Source: an uncultured Alistipes sp.
Lineage (GTDB): Bacteria > Bacteroidota > Bacteroidia > Bacteroidales > Rikenellaceae
Length of the DNA: 64,000 nt
Direction: 5' to 3'
NCBI GenBank assembly: GCA_944321185.1
Contig: CALUKH010000006.1
Span: 1-64,000 of the forward strand
Shown here one piece after another: positions 32,911 through 42,012 of this stretch (its first letter is position 1; each line of letters begins with the position of its first letter). Position numbers and translations under genes: made by a program. Under the pieces are notes generated by a model, which saw nothing but the letters and a program-made list of their open reading frames with translations, was not told where the DNA came from and searched no databases.

Positions 32911-34623
32911 ATGAAAGCATCGCTCAAAACGAGATACGCCGCGTGGGGACCCGACATGCTGGTCCTCTTCTGGCTCGGAATCTGGTGGCTTTGCAACGTC
33001 GTGCAGGCGGGGTTCACCCAGCTGGCCAACGACGAAGCCTACTATCACATGTTTGCCGAACACCTCGCCTGGGGCTATTTCGACCATCCGCCCGTGACGG
33101 CGCTGCTGGTCTGGCTGGGCGAACACCTCTTCGGCGGCGAACTGGGCGTACGCTTCTTCTTCACGCTGCTGCAACCGCTCTACCTGTGGGTGCTGTGGCG
33201 GCTGATCCGCCCCGTCGGGGCCACGCGCCGCGATGCCACGCTCTACGGTACGATCACCGGTGCGATGCTCATGCTGCAGCTCTACGGCTTCATCGCCGTG
33301 CCCGACGGACCGCTGCTCTTCTCTTCGGCACTCTTCCTGTGGGCCTACCGCCGCTTCACCGAGGAGCGGCGCGGCGCCTGGTTCTGGATGGGCTGCGCCA
33401 TGGCCCTGATGGCCTACAGCAAGTACCACGGCGCCCTGGTGGTGATCTTCGCGCTGGCTGTGACGCCCCGCCGCTTCTACCTGCGTCCGGGGCTCTACCT
33501 GAGCGGGGTGGTGGCACTGCTGCTGCTCGTTCCGCATCTGCTCTGGCAGTATCACCACGATTGGGCTTCGTTCGCCTATCACCTTTCGGGGCGCAATGCC
33601 ATGTTCCGCGTGAGCTACGTCACGGACTTCCTGGCCAACATGCTCGTGGTCTTCAACCCCTTCTTCGTACCGCTGTGGGTCCAGGCCTGGCGCAAGACTT
33701 CGTGCCGAACCCCCTTCGAACGGCTTCTGAGGCTGTTGCCCGTGGGCTTCATCGGCTTCTTCCTGCTTTCGTCGCTGCGCGGATATGTGCAGCCGCAGTG
33801 GGTCATCGTCTCGACGTTCGGACTGGTGTGGCTGCTGTTCGACTACGCGCGGCGTCATGCGCGTACGCGCCGCTATGTCATGCGGGCCGGCCTGACGACC
33901 ATCGCCCTGGTTGCCGTGGTGCGTCTGGTGATGATCTTCAACCCCACGGGCATCCGCTTCGAGGTGTTCTACAATCCGGAGAGCTACGGCGCCATTGCCG
34001 AGGAGGCCGACGGTCGCCCGGTGGTCTTCTTCCACGGTTACGCCACGGCGGCCAAATACGCCTTCTATACCGGCGGCGAAGCCTATTGCCAGCCCAATAT
34101 CCGCTATCGGACCCACCAGTGGCAGTTCCGCGACGACGACCGCCGCTTCACGGGACGCGAGGTTCTCGTCGAGTGCCCGCCGCAGGCCGACACGCTTCCG
34201 GGCGTACGGACCATCCGCCTGGCCAACGGACAGACCTTCACGTGGTTTGTCGATCCGTCGTTCCATCCGCTCCGCGAGGTCAACATCTCGTTCGAGGGGC
34301 TTCCGGCACGGGTCAGACCGGGCGAGGAGCTGCTCCTGACGTTACGCGTGGAGAATCCCTATCCCTACGAAATCCGGGTCGGCGAGGGGGACGATGCGCA
34401 GTTGCACATCCTCTGGAAACACGGCCGCTTCCGGGTCGATGAGTTCCCGACCGGAGCCTGCTTCACGCTGCCGGCCGGGGCGACCGTGCCGTTGACGCTT
34501 CGCTTCCGCGTTCCGGAACAGCTCTCCGGCGAGAGCTTCGACGTCGGTTTCGCCCTGTGCCGGACGGGGTACACCAACTGGTTCAACGGAAAACCCCGCT
34601 CGACGGAGGTCGATGCCAAATGA
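32911..34623 (+). CDS. Glycosyltransferase family 39 (ArnT/PMT-like) membrane protein
   Basis: 570 aa. About ten hydrophobic helices in the first 370 residues and a soluble C-terminal beta domain of about 200 residues. The GT39 catalytic features are seen near the N-terminus: NDEAYYHMFAEHLAWGYFDH, with the acidic residue in loop 1 and the D-H-P-P motif (about 60-63) of undecaprenyl-phosphate-sugar-dependent transferases. It would move a sugar from a polyprenyl phosphate donor to a lipid or protein on the periplasmic side. The next gene codes for a GtrA-type flippase; a polyprenyl-phosphate-sugar synthase is coded nearby on the other strand. Acceptor unknown. Confidence 0.88.
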   Translation: MKASLKTRYAAWGPDMLVLFWLGIWWLCNVVQAGFTQLANDEAYYHMFAEHLAWGYFDHPPVTALLVWLGEHLFGGELGVRFFFTLLQPLYLWVLWRLIRPVGATRRDATLYGTITGAMLMLQLYGFIAVPDGPLLFSSALFLWAYRRFTEERRGAWFWMGCAMALMAYSKYHGALVVIFALAVTPRRFYLRPGLYLSGVVALLLLVPHLLWQYHHDWASFAYHLSGRNAMFRVSYVTDFLANMLVVFNPFFVPLWVQAWRKTSCRTPFERLLRLLPVGFIGFFLLSSLRGYVQPQWVIVSTFGLVWLLFDYARRHARTRRYVMRAGLTTIALVAVVRLVMIFNPTGIRFEVFYNPESYGAIAEEADGRPVVFFHGYATAAKYAFYTGGEAYCQPNIRYRTHQWQFRDDDRRFTGREVLVECPPQADTLPGVRTIRLANGQTFTWFVDPSFHPLREVNISFEGLPARVRPGEELLLTLRVENPYPYEIRVGEGDDAQLHILWKHGRFRVDEFPTGACFTLPAGATVPLTLRFRVPEQLSGESFDVGFALCRTGYTNWFNGKPRSTEVDAK

Positions 34624-34633
34624 ACGAACAACG

Positions 34634-35002
34634 ATGATTGAGCAGTTTTTGAAATTTTGTGTGGTGGGCGGTTCGGGTGTATTCGTCGATTTCGGCATCA
34701 CCTACGCCTGCAAGGAGTGGCTGCGGCTGAACAAGTACGTGGCCAATTCGCTGGGGTTCCTCTGCGCCGCAACGACGAACTACATCCTCAACCGCGTGTG
34801 GACCTTTCACAACGAAAATCCCGACATTGCGGGTCAGTATCTGCGTTTCCTGGGGATTTCGCTGGTCGGACTGGCGATCAACAACGCCACGATCTATCTG
34901 CTGCACGGGCGCTTCCGGCTGAATTTCTACCTGGCCAAGCTCTTCGCCATCGGTGTGGTGACCTTCTGGAACTTCTTCATGAACTACTTCTTCACGTTCT
35001 GA
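34634..35002 (+). CDS. GtrA family membrane protein (polyprenyl-phosphate-sugar flippase type)
   Basis: 122 aa with four helices: FLKFCVVGGSGVFVDFGITY, KYVANSLGFLCAATTNYILN, FLGISLVGLAINNATIYLLH, and a last one YLAKLFAIGVVTFWNFFMNY. The F-x-x-V-G-x-x-x and N-Y-x-x-x-R-x-W-T-F motifs are typical of GtrA. I chose ATG 34634 (MIEQFLKFC); an alternative ATG at 34613 overlaps the end of the GT39 gene. Probably translocates the lipid-linked sugar used by the GT39 enzyme coded just upstream. A bidirectional terminator follows. Confidence 0.88.
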   Translation: MIEQFLKFCVVGGSGVFVDFGITYACKEWLRLNKYVANSLGFLCAATTNYILNRVWTFHNENPDIAGQYLRFLGISLVGLAINNATIYLLHGRFRLNFYLAKLFAIGVVTFWNFFMNYFFTF

Positions 35003-35058
35003 CGGCCGACGATCGGGAAACACCCTCTTCCGCCGATTCTGACCCCTCCCTGTACCCT

Positions 35059-35090
35059 GAAAAGGCCCCGGAATTTCCGGGGCCTTTTCA
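35059..35090. terminator. Bidirectional terminator between GtrA and GT87-like genes
   Basis: Almost perfect inverted repeat AAAAGGCCCCGGAA / TTCCGGGGCCTTTT with A and T ends, placed between two convergent genes. Confidence 0.85.
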
Positions 35091-35116
35091 ATCGTGTGTC
35101 GGGAGATTCGGAACCT

Positions 35117-36343
35117 CTATCGAAGACCGATGAGCCGGCACTCCTTCGAGAGCGACTCGGGCGTTCGGATGAAGGCCGTCCAGCAGATCCGCAGCCAGAG
35201 GTAGAGCAGCAGCCAGAGGTTGAGCTGCCATCCGTAGAAGAACTCCATGACGGGCATCGGGCAGATCACGTCGACGGGCATGACCACCACCACGATGAAC
35301 GTGGCCCAGTAGACGATGCGGTCAAGCGTGTTGAGTGCTCGGCCGTGCTTCATGCTCCAGTACCAGAACTGGTAGGCGATCAGCGTAATGACATAGGTGT
35401 GTCCCTCGCTCGAGTTGCTGAAGAGGATGACGTAGCCCATCAGCACGGCCAGCGCGGCCAGCCGGAAGAAGGGCTGTCCCCACTTGCGGCGGTTGGCCAC
35501 CAGCCCGACGGCCAGTGCGGCCAGTACGCCGATCTGAATGGCCATCTGGTAGCGCAGCAGCCCGAACGGCCGCAGATAGAAGATGTTCATCCACGTGCGG
35601 GTGTCCTTGTGCTCGGTCAGCGCGGCGACCCACTTGCCGTAGTAGGCGGGCAGTTCGGCGAAGGGCATGTTGACGGCCGGGGCCACGAGCAGCACCGCGC
35701 CGATGGCGACGGCATAGCCGACGTTTCGCCAGAAGTGGGGATAGCAGAGCAGCAGTCCGAGCTGGAAGATGCCGTAGACCTTCGTGAACCCGGAGATCAT
35801 CATCAACAGCACGGCCCAGAAGGCCTTGTCGCGTTCGAGCAGCGAGTAGGCGAAGAGGAACATGTAACCCACGGCGACGTTGTACTGAAACGAGAGCTGC
35901 GTGCAGGCCAGGATCAGGAACGTGTAGAGAAACGACTTGCACTTTTCGTCGCGCGTGAAGCGGCCCGGGAGGGTGAAGATCGCCACGAACCACATCGTGA
36001 AGTTGAAGAGGTTCCAGACGAAGGGTCCGAGCCATGCGGGCAGGTAGGCGAACGGTGCGAAGAGGATGTTGAACAGCGGTCCGTAGAGGAAGTAGTCGAG
36101 CTGGGGCATGGCCTGCGACCAGCTCTCGCCGTAGGGGGCGATGTGCTGCCAGAAGAGCTTCGTCGATTCGGCGAAGATCATGAAGTTGCGCTGCCGGTCG
36201 CGGGCCACCTCCGAGAAGGTGAGGGCTACGACGAGCAGCATGCCGAGGATGTAGAGGTTCCGCGGGTTGAGGAAGAAGTCGCCGATGCGTCTCCAGAGGG
36301 ATCGTTCGACGCCCGGTTGGGGCTTGACGACGGGTTGAACCAT
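35117..36343 (-). CDS. GT87/DUF2029-like polytopic membrane glycosyltransferase
   Basis: 408 aa with around ten helices. Segments such as LDYFLYGPLFNILFAPFAYL, LSFQYNVAVGYMFLFAYSLL, the acidic SGFTKVYGIFQLGLLL and NSSEGHTYVITLIAY match the pattern of GT-C fold mannosyltransferases of family 87. The usual loop-1 Asp is represented by QLDYFLYGP. It lies 18 bp after a GT2 gene of the DPM synthase type on the same strand, which could supply its polyprenyl-phosphate sugar. Family assignment is moderate; acceptor unknown. Confidence 0.7.
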   Translation of the reverse strand: MVQPVVKPQPGVERSLWRRIGDFFLNPRNLYILGMLLVVALTFSEVARDRQRNFMIFAESTKLFWQHIAPYGESWSQAMPQLDYFLYGPLFNILFAPFAYLPAWLGPFVWNLFNFTMWFVAIFTLPGRFTRDEKCKSFLYTFLILACTQLSFQYNVAVGYMFLFAYSLLERDKAFWAVLLMMISGFTKVYGIFQLGLLLCYPHFWRNVGYAVAIGAVLLVAPAVNMPFAELPAYYGKWVAALTEHKDTRTWMNIFYLRPFGLLRYQMAIQIGVLAALAVGLVANRRKWGQPFFRLAALAVLMGYVILFSNSSEGHTYVITLIAYQFWYWSMKHGRALNTLDRIVYWATFIVVVVMPVDVICPMPVMEFFYGWQLNLWLLLYLWLRICWTAFIRTPESLSKECRLIGLR

Positions 36344-36361
36344 GTGCGTGGGGCGATCGGC

Positions 36362-37084
36362 TTAGCGGCGTTTGTGGATTTTGCGCAGCGGCAGCCCGAG
36401 CACGCCGAAGAAGGCTTCGCGGAAGATGCCGCCCGACATTTTCGAGACGCCCTCGCAGCGTTCGACGAAGATGATCGAGACCTCGTGCAGACGCAGTCCG
36501 AGGCGCCAGGCCGTGTATTTCATCTCGATCTGGAATCCGTAACCCTTCATGCGGACGGCATCGAGGTCGATGGTCTCCAGCGCACGGCGCGAGTAGCAGA
36601 CGAATCCGGCGGTGGCGTCGCGCAGCGGCATGCGGGTGACCGTGCGCACGTAGACCGAGGCGAAGTAGGACATCAGCAGCCGTGACATGGGCCAGTTGAC
36701 GACGTTGACCCCCTTGACGTAGCGCGAACCGACGACCACGTCGTAATTGCCCTCGACGGCGGCACGGTAGAGGCGGACCAGATCGTCGGGGTTGTGCGAG
36801 AAGTCGCAGTCCATTTCGCAGATGTAGTCGAAACCGTTTTCGAGGCCCCACCGGAATCCGGTCAGATAGGCCGTGCCGAGGCCTTGTTTTCCGGTGCGTT
36901 CGATGAGGTGGAGCGTAGCGGGGAACTCCTTCTGACGCTCCTTGACGATCGAAGCCGTTCCGTCGGGCGAGCCGTCGTCGATGACGAGCATTTCGAACGG
37001 TTCGGGCAGGGAGAAGACCTTCGAGATCATCTTCGAGATGTTCTCCTTTTCGTTGTAGGTCGGGATGATGACGAGTTTTCGCAT
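36362..37084 (-). CDS. Polyprenol-phosphate mannosyltransferase-like GT2 (Dpm1 type)
   Basis: 240 aa starting at ATG 37084 (MRKLVIIPTYNEKENISKMI). GT-A fold GT2 motifs: PTYNEKENI, LVIDDGSPDGTA (nucleotide-sugar Asp), MDCDFSHNPDD (the D-x-D-like motif of Dpm1) and GSRYVKGVNVVNWP, RDATAGFVCYSRRALE. No transmembrane C-terminus, so it is the soluble DPM1 form that makes polyprenyl-phosphate hexose on the cytosolic face. Promoter TATCTTTG at 37114-37121. It precedes the GT87-like gene and probably feeds the membrane transferases in this region. Confidence 0.9.
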   Translation of the reverse strand: MRKLVIIPTYNEKENISKMISKVFSLPEPFEMLVIDDGSPDGTASIVKERQKEFPATLHLIERTGKQGLGTAYLTGFRWGLENGFDYICEMDCDFSHNPDDLVRLYRAAVEGNYDVVVGSRYVKGVNVVNWPMSRLLMSYFASVYVRTVTRMPLRDATAGFVCYSRRALETIDLDAVRMKGYGFQIEMKYTAWRLGLRLHEVSIIFVERCEGVSKMSGGIFREAFFGVLGLPLRKIHKRR

Positions 37085-37113
37085 GACGTATCTGCGTAAA
37101 TGGTTTGGAAAAA

Positions 37114-37121
37114 CAAAGATA
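37114..37121 (-). promoter_or_regulatory. Promoter -7 box of GT2-GT87 pair
   Basis: Minus-strand TATCTTTG, 30 bp before the GT2 ATG. No clear TTG at -33. Confidence 0.5.
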
Positions 37122-37154
37122 CGATTATTTTTCAAATTCCGATCAGCGGGGCGG

Positions 37155-37844
37155 TTATTTTACGGGGCGGCGGAGGCTTCGGGCCAGCGCCTTGTCCTGC
37201 TCGGAGACGCGCAGCGACTCGACGATCTTCTGCAGCGACTTGTTGAAGGTCCACTCGTCGAGCGGGCAGTCGTCCTCCAGCCAGCGGCGCATCCGTTCGG
37301 GGAATCGGACGAAGGCCACCGATACGGCCCAGGCGACCCCCATGCGGGCGTAGTAGGCCTCGTGGCGGACGTCGGCCAGATGGCGGAGCAGCGCTTCGAG
37401 ATGCTCCCCGTCGATGAAGTTGGCGGTGGTCATGACCACGGCGAAACGCACCTCAAACTCGTGCGGCGACGTGAAATAGGGTTGGATGAAGCGCCACATC
37501 GGGTCGCGTTCCGCGGGGCGGAGCTTCCAGCAGAAGCAGTCGCACTGGGCCCAGTTGGTGATCTTGGGGACGAAGCGGGCGACCCACTCGAGTTTTTCGT
37601 CGATCGGGCAGCGGGCATATCCGATGACCATTCCCTGCAGCAGACGCTCTTCGTGGTAGAGCGCATCGTCGCAGCGGACGACCTCGCGCCACGTGTCGCT
37701 GCGGGCGATCTCGCGGGCCAGTTTGCGCAGGCGGGGGATGCGGATGCCGATCGTGGGGCCGATTCCGGGGATCAGCGAGGCGTTGAAGTCGCGGTAGGCG
37801 GGGTCGGCCATGGCATGGAGTTGTTCGCGCAGGGTGTTTGTCAT
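37155..37844 (-). CDS. DNA alkylation repair protein, AlkD-like HEAT-repeat family
   Basis: 229 aa from ATG 37844. The family pattern is clear: GPTIGIRIPRLRKLAREIAR near residue 28, HEERLLQGMVIGYARC, the central TNWAQCDCFCWKL segment (matching the family N-W-x-x-x-D block), then REARHEAYYARMGVAWAVSV-type helices (HEAYYARMGVAWAVSVAFV). AlkD-type proteins are base-excision glycosylases for bulky or cationic alkyl adducts. It follows btuB by 118 bp on the same strand with no clear terminator between, so it may be read from the B12-riboswitch promoter or have its own. Confidence 0.88.
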   Translation of the reverse strand: MTNTLREQLHAMADPAYRDFNASLIPGIGPTIGIRIPRLRKLAREIARSDTWREVVRCDDALYHEERLLQGMVIGYARCPIDEKLEWVARFVPKITNWAQCDCFCWKLRPAERDPMWRFIQPYFTSPHEFEVRFAVVMTTANFIDGEHLEALLRHLADVRHEAYYARMGVAWAVSVAFVRFPERMRRWLEDDCPLDEWTFNKSLQKIVESLRVSEQDKALARSLRRPVK

Positions 37845-37962
37845 GATTGCGGATGTTTTCGGGGTGAGGTGTGAATCTGCGGTCGGTTGGGCATTGGACG
37901 CGGTCGACAGGGATGCCGAAGCGGTGGTTTCAGCCCGTGGGGGCCGGCGGCGGGGTGGCGAA

Positions 37963-40017
37963 TCATCGTTTTCCGAATTTCGGCGTGATGCCGACGTACA
38001 CGGCGGCATTCAATCGCGGCATGGGACGCCCCAGCACCGACTGGTACTCCTCGTTGAAGAGGTTGTAGATGCACCCCTTGATCGAGAGCGAGATCCGCCG
38101 CAGTTCGAGGCTCTTCTCCAGGGCGATGTCGTTCATGATGTAGGGGGCGACGCGGCCCAGGGCCCCGAGGTCGTTGTTCGACATGGTGAAGCGTTCGCTG
38201 TACCACTGCCATTTGTAGCTCAGCACCCAGCGTCGCCACGAGGCCCGCGCCGTGAAGGCGCCCGACCACACCGGAATGTAGACCAGCTGTTTGCCGACCG
38301 ATTCGTCGGCCTCGGAGAACTTGTCGCCGCGGTTGATCGAGCGGGTCCAGGCCAGATTGCCGTCCACGGCGAAGTGCCATCCCGAGGCGGTCGAGGTCGA
38401 GGCCGTGATCTTGCCTTCGGCGCCGTAGCTGTGTACGCGGCGGATGTTGATCGGGGTGTAGACCCCCTGCTTGGCGGTGGCGATCCAAAGGATCCAGTCG
38501 TCGATGCGCGAGTCGAAGAGCGTGGCCGAGAGGCGCAGTGCGCTGCGGCGGCTCTTGAGCGACGATTCGACGCCGGCATCCCACGTCCAGCCCCGTTCGG
38601 GATCGAGATCGGGGTTGCCGCCCGGCTGGAAGTAGAGGTCGTTGAGCGAGGGGTATCGGTAGTTGCGGGCGGCCGAGGCCTTGAGCAGCACGTTGCCGCG
38701 CCGCGAGAGCTGCCAGTCGACGAACAGCGCCGGGATGAGCGGGGTCGAGCGGTCGCCGTAGAGTTCCCAGCGCAGGTCCAGCGCCACGCCCAGCCGCTCC
38801 ACGGGACGCCATTTGGCCGAGGCGAAGGCCGAGAGTTCGAACCGTTGCTGACGGTAGAGCGTGTCGGCGCGGCGTCCCGTCGTGGCGTCGATCACCGAGA
38901 GGTCGCCGCTGTGGACACGGTGCTGATGGCCCGAGAGGTTGGCCGTCACGAGCCACCGCTCGTTGGGGGCGTATTCGGCCTCGGCCCGCACGAAGAGGGT
39001 GTGGATCCGGCTTCGGGCATCGGTCACGGGGATGAAATCGCCCGCCCCGTCGGGATCCGACTCCATGCGGTAGCGCAGGTCGTCGTAGGTGTAGCCCGCG
39101 CGGGCGCCCGCCTTCAGACGTCCGAAGAGCCTCTCCCACGAAACCACCGCCCGCAGCGTGCGTTCGGCCTGCGAGTTGCGTTTTTCGCGCGTCGAGTTGC
39201 GGTCCGAGGAGAGCAGGGCCAGGCCGCGGTCGGTATCCAGATACCAGGCCGCCAGCGAGAATCGGTCGCCGCGATCCGACGTGTAGTAGAGCTCCTGGAG
39301 CAGATGCAGGTCGCGGAAGGCGCCGTTGCGGTTGCGGACCAGCGGGTAGTAGTCGCCGATGATCTGCCCGTCGGCATCGGTGACGAACTGTTTGGAGTCG
39401 TAGTTGCGGTAGCGGAAGTCGTTCCTGGAGGTGCTGACCAGCACGCGGGTCGAGCTGCTCCAGCGGCGGCCGCGGTAGCTTGCGCGGAGGAACTCGTCGA
39501 AGGTGGTGAACGATCCGTAGCCCTGGATGTAGCGCAGCGAGAAGCCTTCCTGGTCGGGTTCGCGCGTGGCGAGGGTGATGGCGCCGCCCAGACCGCCGCC
39601 GGTGATTCCCACCGAACTGGCGCCGTGGTAGATCGCCGCGCGGTCGACGAAGTAGGAGGGGATGAGCGAGAAGTCCACCTGACCGAGCATCGGCGAGTTG
39701 ACCTTCATGCCGTTCCAGGTGACCTGCGTATGGGAGGGGGCCGTGCCGCGGAACGAGGCCGTGGAGAGCGTGGCGCGGCCGTAGGACTTGATGAAGAGGG
39801 TCGAACCGGCGCTCAGGGCGTCGGCCAGCGACGAGGAGATGTTCTCGCGCAGGATGGCGCTGTCGAGAACGGTGCGCTGTACGCCGATCTCCTTCATGGG
39901 ACGCTGTCCGGCGATCTCGACCTGTTCGATGGCCACGGTGCGGGCCGTCGAATCGCGCTGTGCGCGGAGGGACCCCGCGCACAGCAGCATGGCAACTATG
40001 GCGACGATCCGGATCAC
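37963..40017 (-). CDS. btuB: TonB-dependent outer-membrane receptor, cobalamin-type (BtuB-like)
   Basis: 684 aa with a GTG start at 40017 that yields the signal peptide MIRIVAIVAMLLCAGSLRAQ and lies 2 bp after the preceding stop. N-terminal plug: VEIAGQRPMKEIG, ADALSAGSTLFIKSYGRATL, ASFRGTAPSHTQVTWNGMKV, SSVGITGGGLGGAITLAT; the remainder is a barrel ending in VGITPKFGKR. Identified as the B12 receptor because it is third in an operon that begins with a cobalamin riboswitch and a BtuG-like surface lipoprotein. No periplasmic BtuF or BtuCD genes are in the window. Confidence 0.87.
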   Translation of the reverse strand: MIRIVAIVAMLLCAGSLRAQRDSTARTVAIEQVEIAGQRPMKEIGVQRTVLDSAILRENISSSLADALSAGSTLFIKSYGRATLSTASFRGTAPSHTQVTWNGMKVNSPMLGQVDFSLIPSYFVDRAAIYHGASSVGITGGGLGGAITLATREPDQEGFSLRYIQGYGSFTTFDEFLRASYRGRRWSSSTRVLVSTSRNDFRYRNYDSKQFVTDADGQIIGDYYPLVRNRNGAFRDLHLLQELYYTSDRGDRFSLAAWYLDTDRGLALLSSDRNSTREKRNSQAERTLRAVVSWERLFGRLKAGARAGYTYDDLRYRMESDPDGAGDFIPVTDARSRIHTLFVRAEAEYAPNERWLVTANLSGHQHRVHSGDLSVIDATTGRRADTLYRQQRFELSAFASAKWRPVERLGVALDLRWELYGDRSTPLIPALFVDWQLSRRGNVLLKASAARNYRYPSLNDLYFQPGGNPDLDPERGWTWDAGVESSLKSRRSALRLSATLFDSRIDDWILWIATAKQGVYTPINIRRVHSYGAEGKITASTSTASGWHFAVDGNLAWTRSINRGDKFSEADESVGKQLVYIPVWSGAFTARASWRRWVLSYKWQWYSERFTMSNNDLGALGRVAPYIMNDIALEKSLELRRISLSIKGCIYNLFNEEYQSVLGRPMPRLNAAVYVGITPKFGKR

Positions 40018-40019
40018 GT

Positions 40020-40964
40020 TTATTCGGTTCGGGTGACGGTGCGGTAGCAGCCCACGCCGCACACTTCGGTCGAGAGTTCGCCTACGCCGCCGTCGGCCTT
40101 GCCGTTCACGCCGGTCTGGATGCGGATGAAGTCGATCTGGGGGAGGTTGGCCGGGTTTCCGTCGGCATCCACGGCGTTCGAGATCCAGAAGCGGTTCTTC
40201 GTTCCCGAGCCGTCGATCGTCGAGGCGTTGTCGGCATATCCCCAGGCGAAGGCGTGCATGACGTACTTGTTGCTCGCCTCGTCGAAGGTGACGTTGTCCG
40301 GCAGGCGGCTTCCCGTGTAGGTCAGCCGGTCGACCCACGCCGGGATGTAGCTCTGCGTGTGGATCGTGCGGTCGATCGTGCCGCTGTCGCCGAGGTTGTC
40401 GCTCCAGGCGACGGTGCCGTCCGCCTGCGCCGTGTAGGTGATTTCGTAGCCGTGCGTGGAGGCGTCGTATTCGCTGCCCCTGAGTTCGTACCAGGTTTCG
40501 CCGGCGGGCGATCCGTCGCCGTCGGCATCCTGCGCCACGGAGACGATTCCCGGTTCGGAGGAGCCGTTGAAGGCATTCCCCGTGACGTAGAGTTCATACT
40601 CCGCGCCGCCCGAATTGGGCACCGGTTCGTCGAATCCCAGAATGATGTATCCGCCCCATCCGCCGAGCGAGACGAATCCGTAGGTGATGCTCTCCGTGTC
40701 CGAATCGGGTGTTCCGCCCTGGGTCAGACGGGCCGAGGCGTAGGCGGCGGCCTCTTCGGGCGAGGTGATCGGCGTCGAGGGGAATCCGGCCAGCGAGCTG
40801 TTGATGAACTGCCCCGGAGCGGGCGAGTATTCGAGGACCTTCGTGGTGGGGATCTCCTCGCGGACGGTGGTGATCGTCTCACTCGAATTGCAGGCCGTGG
40901 CAGCCAGCAGGAGCCATGCGGCCTGGATTTTCAACGGAATGGATCTCTTTTTCTTCATGAGCAT
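40020..40964 (-). CDS. Surface lipoprotein of the cobalamin-uptake operon
   Basis: 314 aa (ATG 40964; an inner ATG at 40958 is equally possible). Lipoprotein signal ending LLLAATACNSSE. The mature domain is beta-rich with Gly/Asp turns: FVSLGGWGGYIILGFDEPVP, ELYVTGNAFNGSSEPGIVSV, AQDADGDGSPAGETWYELRG, and FRIQTGVNG-like ending (DFIRIQTGVNGKADGGVGEL). The pattern resembles cell-surface proteins coded between btuG and btuB in Bacteroides B12 loci. It is probably a B12-capture or accessory component on the outer leaflet; its exact role is not known to me. Gaps are 10 bp and 2 bp to the neighbours, so it is firmly in the operon. Confidence 0.8.
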   Translation of the reverse strand: MLMKKKRSIPLKIQAAWLLLAATACNSSETITTVREEIPTTKVLEYSPAPGQFINSSLAGFPSTPITSPEEAAAYASARLTQGGTPDSDTESITYGFVSLGGWGGYIILGFDEPVPNSGGAEYELYVTGNAFNGSSEPGIVSVAQDADGDGSPAGETWYELRGSEYDASTHGYEITYTAQADGTVAWSDNLGDSGTIDRTIHTQSYIPAWVDRLTYTGSRLPDNVTFDEASNKYVMHAFAWGYADNASTIDGSGTKNRFWISNAVDADGNPANLPQIDFIRIQTGVNGKADGGVGELSTEVCGVGCYRTVTRTE

Positions 40965-40974
40965 TGCATCGGTT

Positions 40975-42012
40975 TCAGAATCGTTTGAAGCAGAAGCTGC
41001 CGGGGATAACCCCCACGCGGAGCGTATCGACGGGCAGCCCCTCGTCGGTGAAGCGGTAGACGACGCCGTTCTGGACATAGTCGATGGCGTCGGCGACGTA
41101 GACTTCGCCCGTGTCGGGATCGACCCCGAGTCCGTAGTAGAGCGTTCCGGCGTAGGGCAGGAAGGGCTCGGCGGGGAGCGATTCGGCCTGGGTCGGCATG
41201 CGCCACACGTCGCGGGCGATGAAATAGAGGCGGTCGTTGCGCTCGTCGAGGGTCAGTTTCGAGGGCGGACGGTCGGCCGGGAGTTCGAAACGCCGCTCGA
41301 TCTGCAGCGTTGCGGCATCGATCCGCCACAGGGCCGGGGCTTCGCCCGTGCGGCCGTCGGTGGCGGTCCAGAGTTTGCCGTGGCGGTCGAGCAGCAGCGA
41401 GTTGGGCTGCCACCCCACGGTGAGCGAATCGACGAGGCGTTCCGTGCGAGTGTCGATGACCAGGATCTTGTTGTCGTACGACCAGCAGTTGACATAGACG
41501 CGATCGCCGGCCAGGACCATCTGTTCGGTCGAGCGGTGGCCGTTCATGGCGATGCGCGAGCGGATGCGGTTGGTGCGGGGGTCGACGACCGTGATCCGCG
41601 GGTCGTAGAGGTCCGAGACGTAGGCCGTCTCTTCGTCGACGAAGAGGATGTGGCGCGGCGAAACGACCTCTTCGATGAGGCCCGTGATGCGGAACGTCGC
41701 GGGGTCGATGCGGTAGATCACTCCCGAATTGTTGACCACGACGTATCCCGCATCCTCATGCAGGGTCATCGACTGGGCCACATCGCCGAGTTTCATGCCG
41801 TTGGCCCGCAGGAAGACGTTGTTTTCGAGGTGTCGGGTCGCGGGGTCGTAATACGACAGCGAGGCGTTGTCCCACATGAAGTTGCCTTCGCAGAGGATGA
41901 ACACGCCGCGGCCCGAAGCGTCGAACGCCTCTTCGGGCTGGGGGCCGTACTCCATGCAGGCTCCGAGCAGGAGCGCCAGGCTCGCTGCGATATGTTGCAG
42001 GATATGCTTCAT
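40975..42012 (-). CDS. Beta-propeller surface lipoprotein, BtuG-like cobalamin-binding protein
   Basis: 345 aa. Lipoprotein signal MKHILQHIAASLALLLGACM. The body is a YncE/DUF5074-type propeller with regular blades: GVFILCEGNFMWDNASLSYY, GYVVVNNSGVIYRIDPATFR, TAYVSDLYDPRITVVDPRTN, KILVIDTRTERLVDSLTVGW, GLGVDPDTGEVYVADAIDYV. In Bacteroides, BtuG proteins of this fold bind cobalamin very tightly and hand it to BtuB. First gene after the cobalamin riboswitch, which supports the role. Leader between riboswitch and ATG is about 270 nt. Confidence 0.87.
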   Translation of the reverse strand: MKHILQHIAASLALLLGACMEYGPQPEEAFDASGRGVFILCEGNFMWDNASLSYYDPATRHLENNVFLRANGMKLGDVAQSMTLHEDAGYVVVNNSGVIYRIDPATFRITGLIEEVVSPRHILFVDEETAYVSDLYDPRITVVDPRTNRIRSRIAMNGHRSTEQMVLAGDRVYVNCWSYDNKILVIDTRTERLVDSLTVGWQPNSLLLDRHGKLWTATDGRTGEAPALWRIDAATLQIERRFELPADRPPSKLTLDERNDRLYFIARDVWRMPTQAESLPAEPFLPYAGTLYYGLGVDPDTGEVYVADAIDYVQNGVVYRFTDEGLPVDTLRVGVIPGSFCFKRF

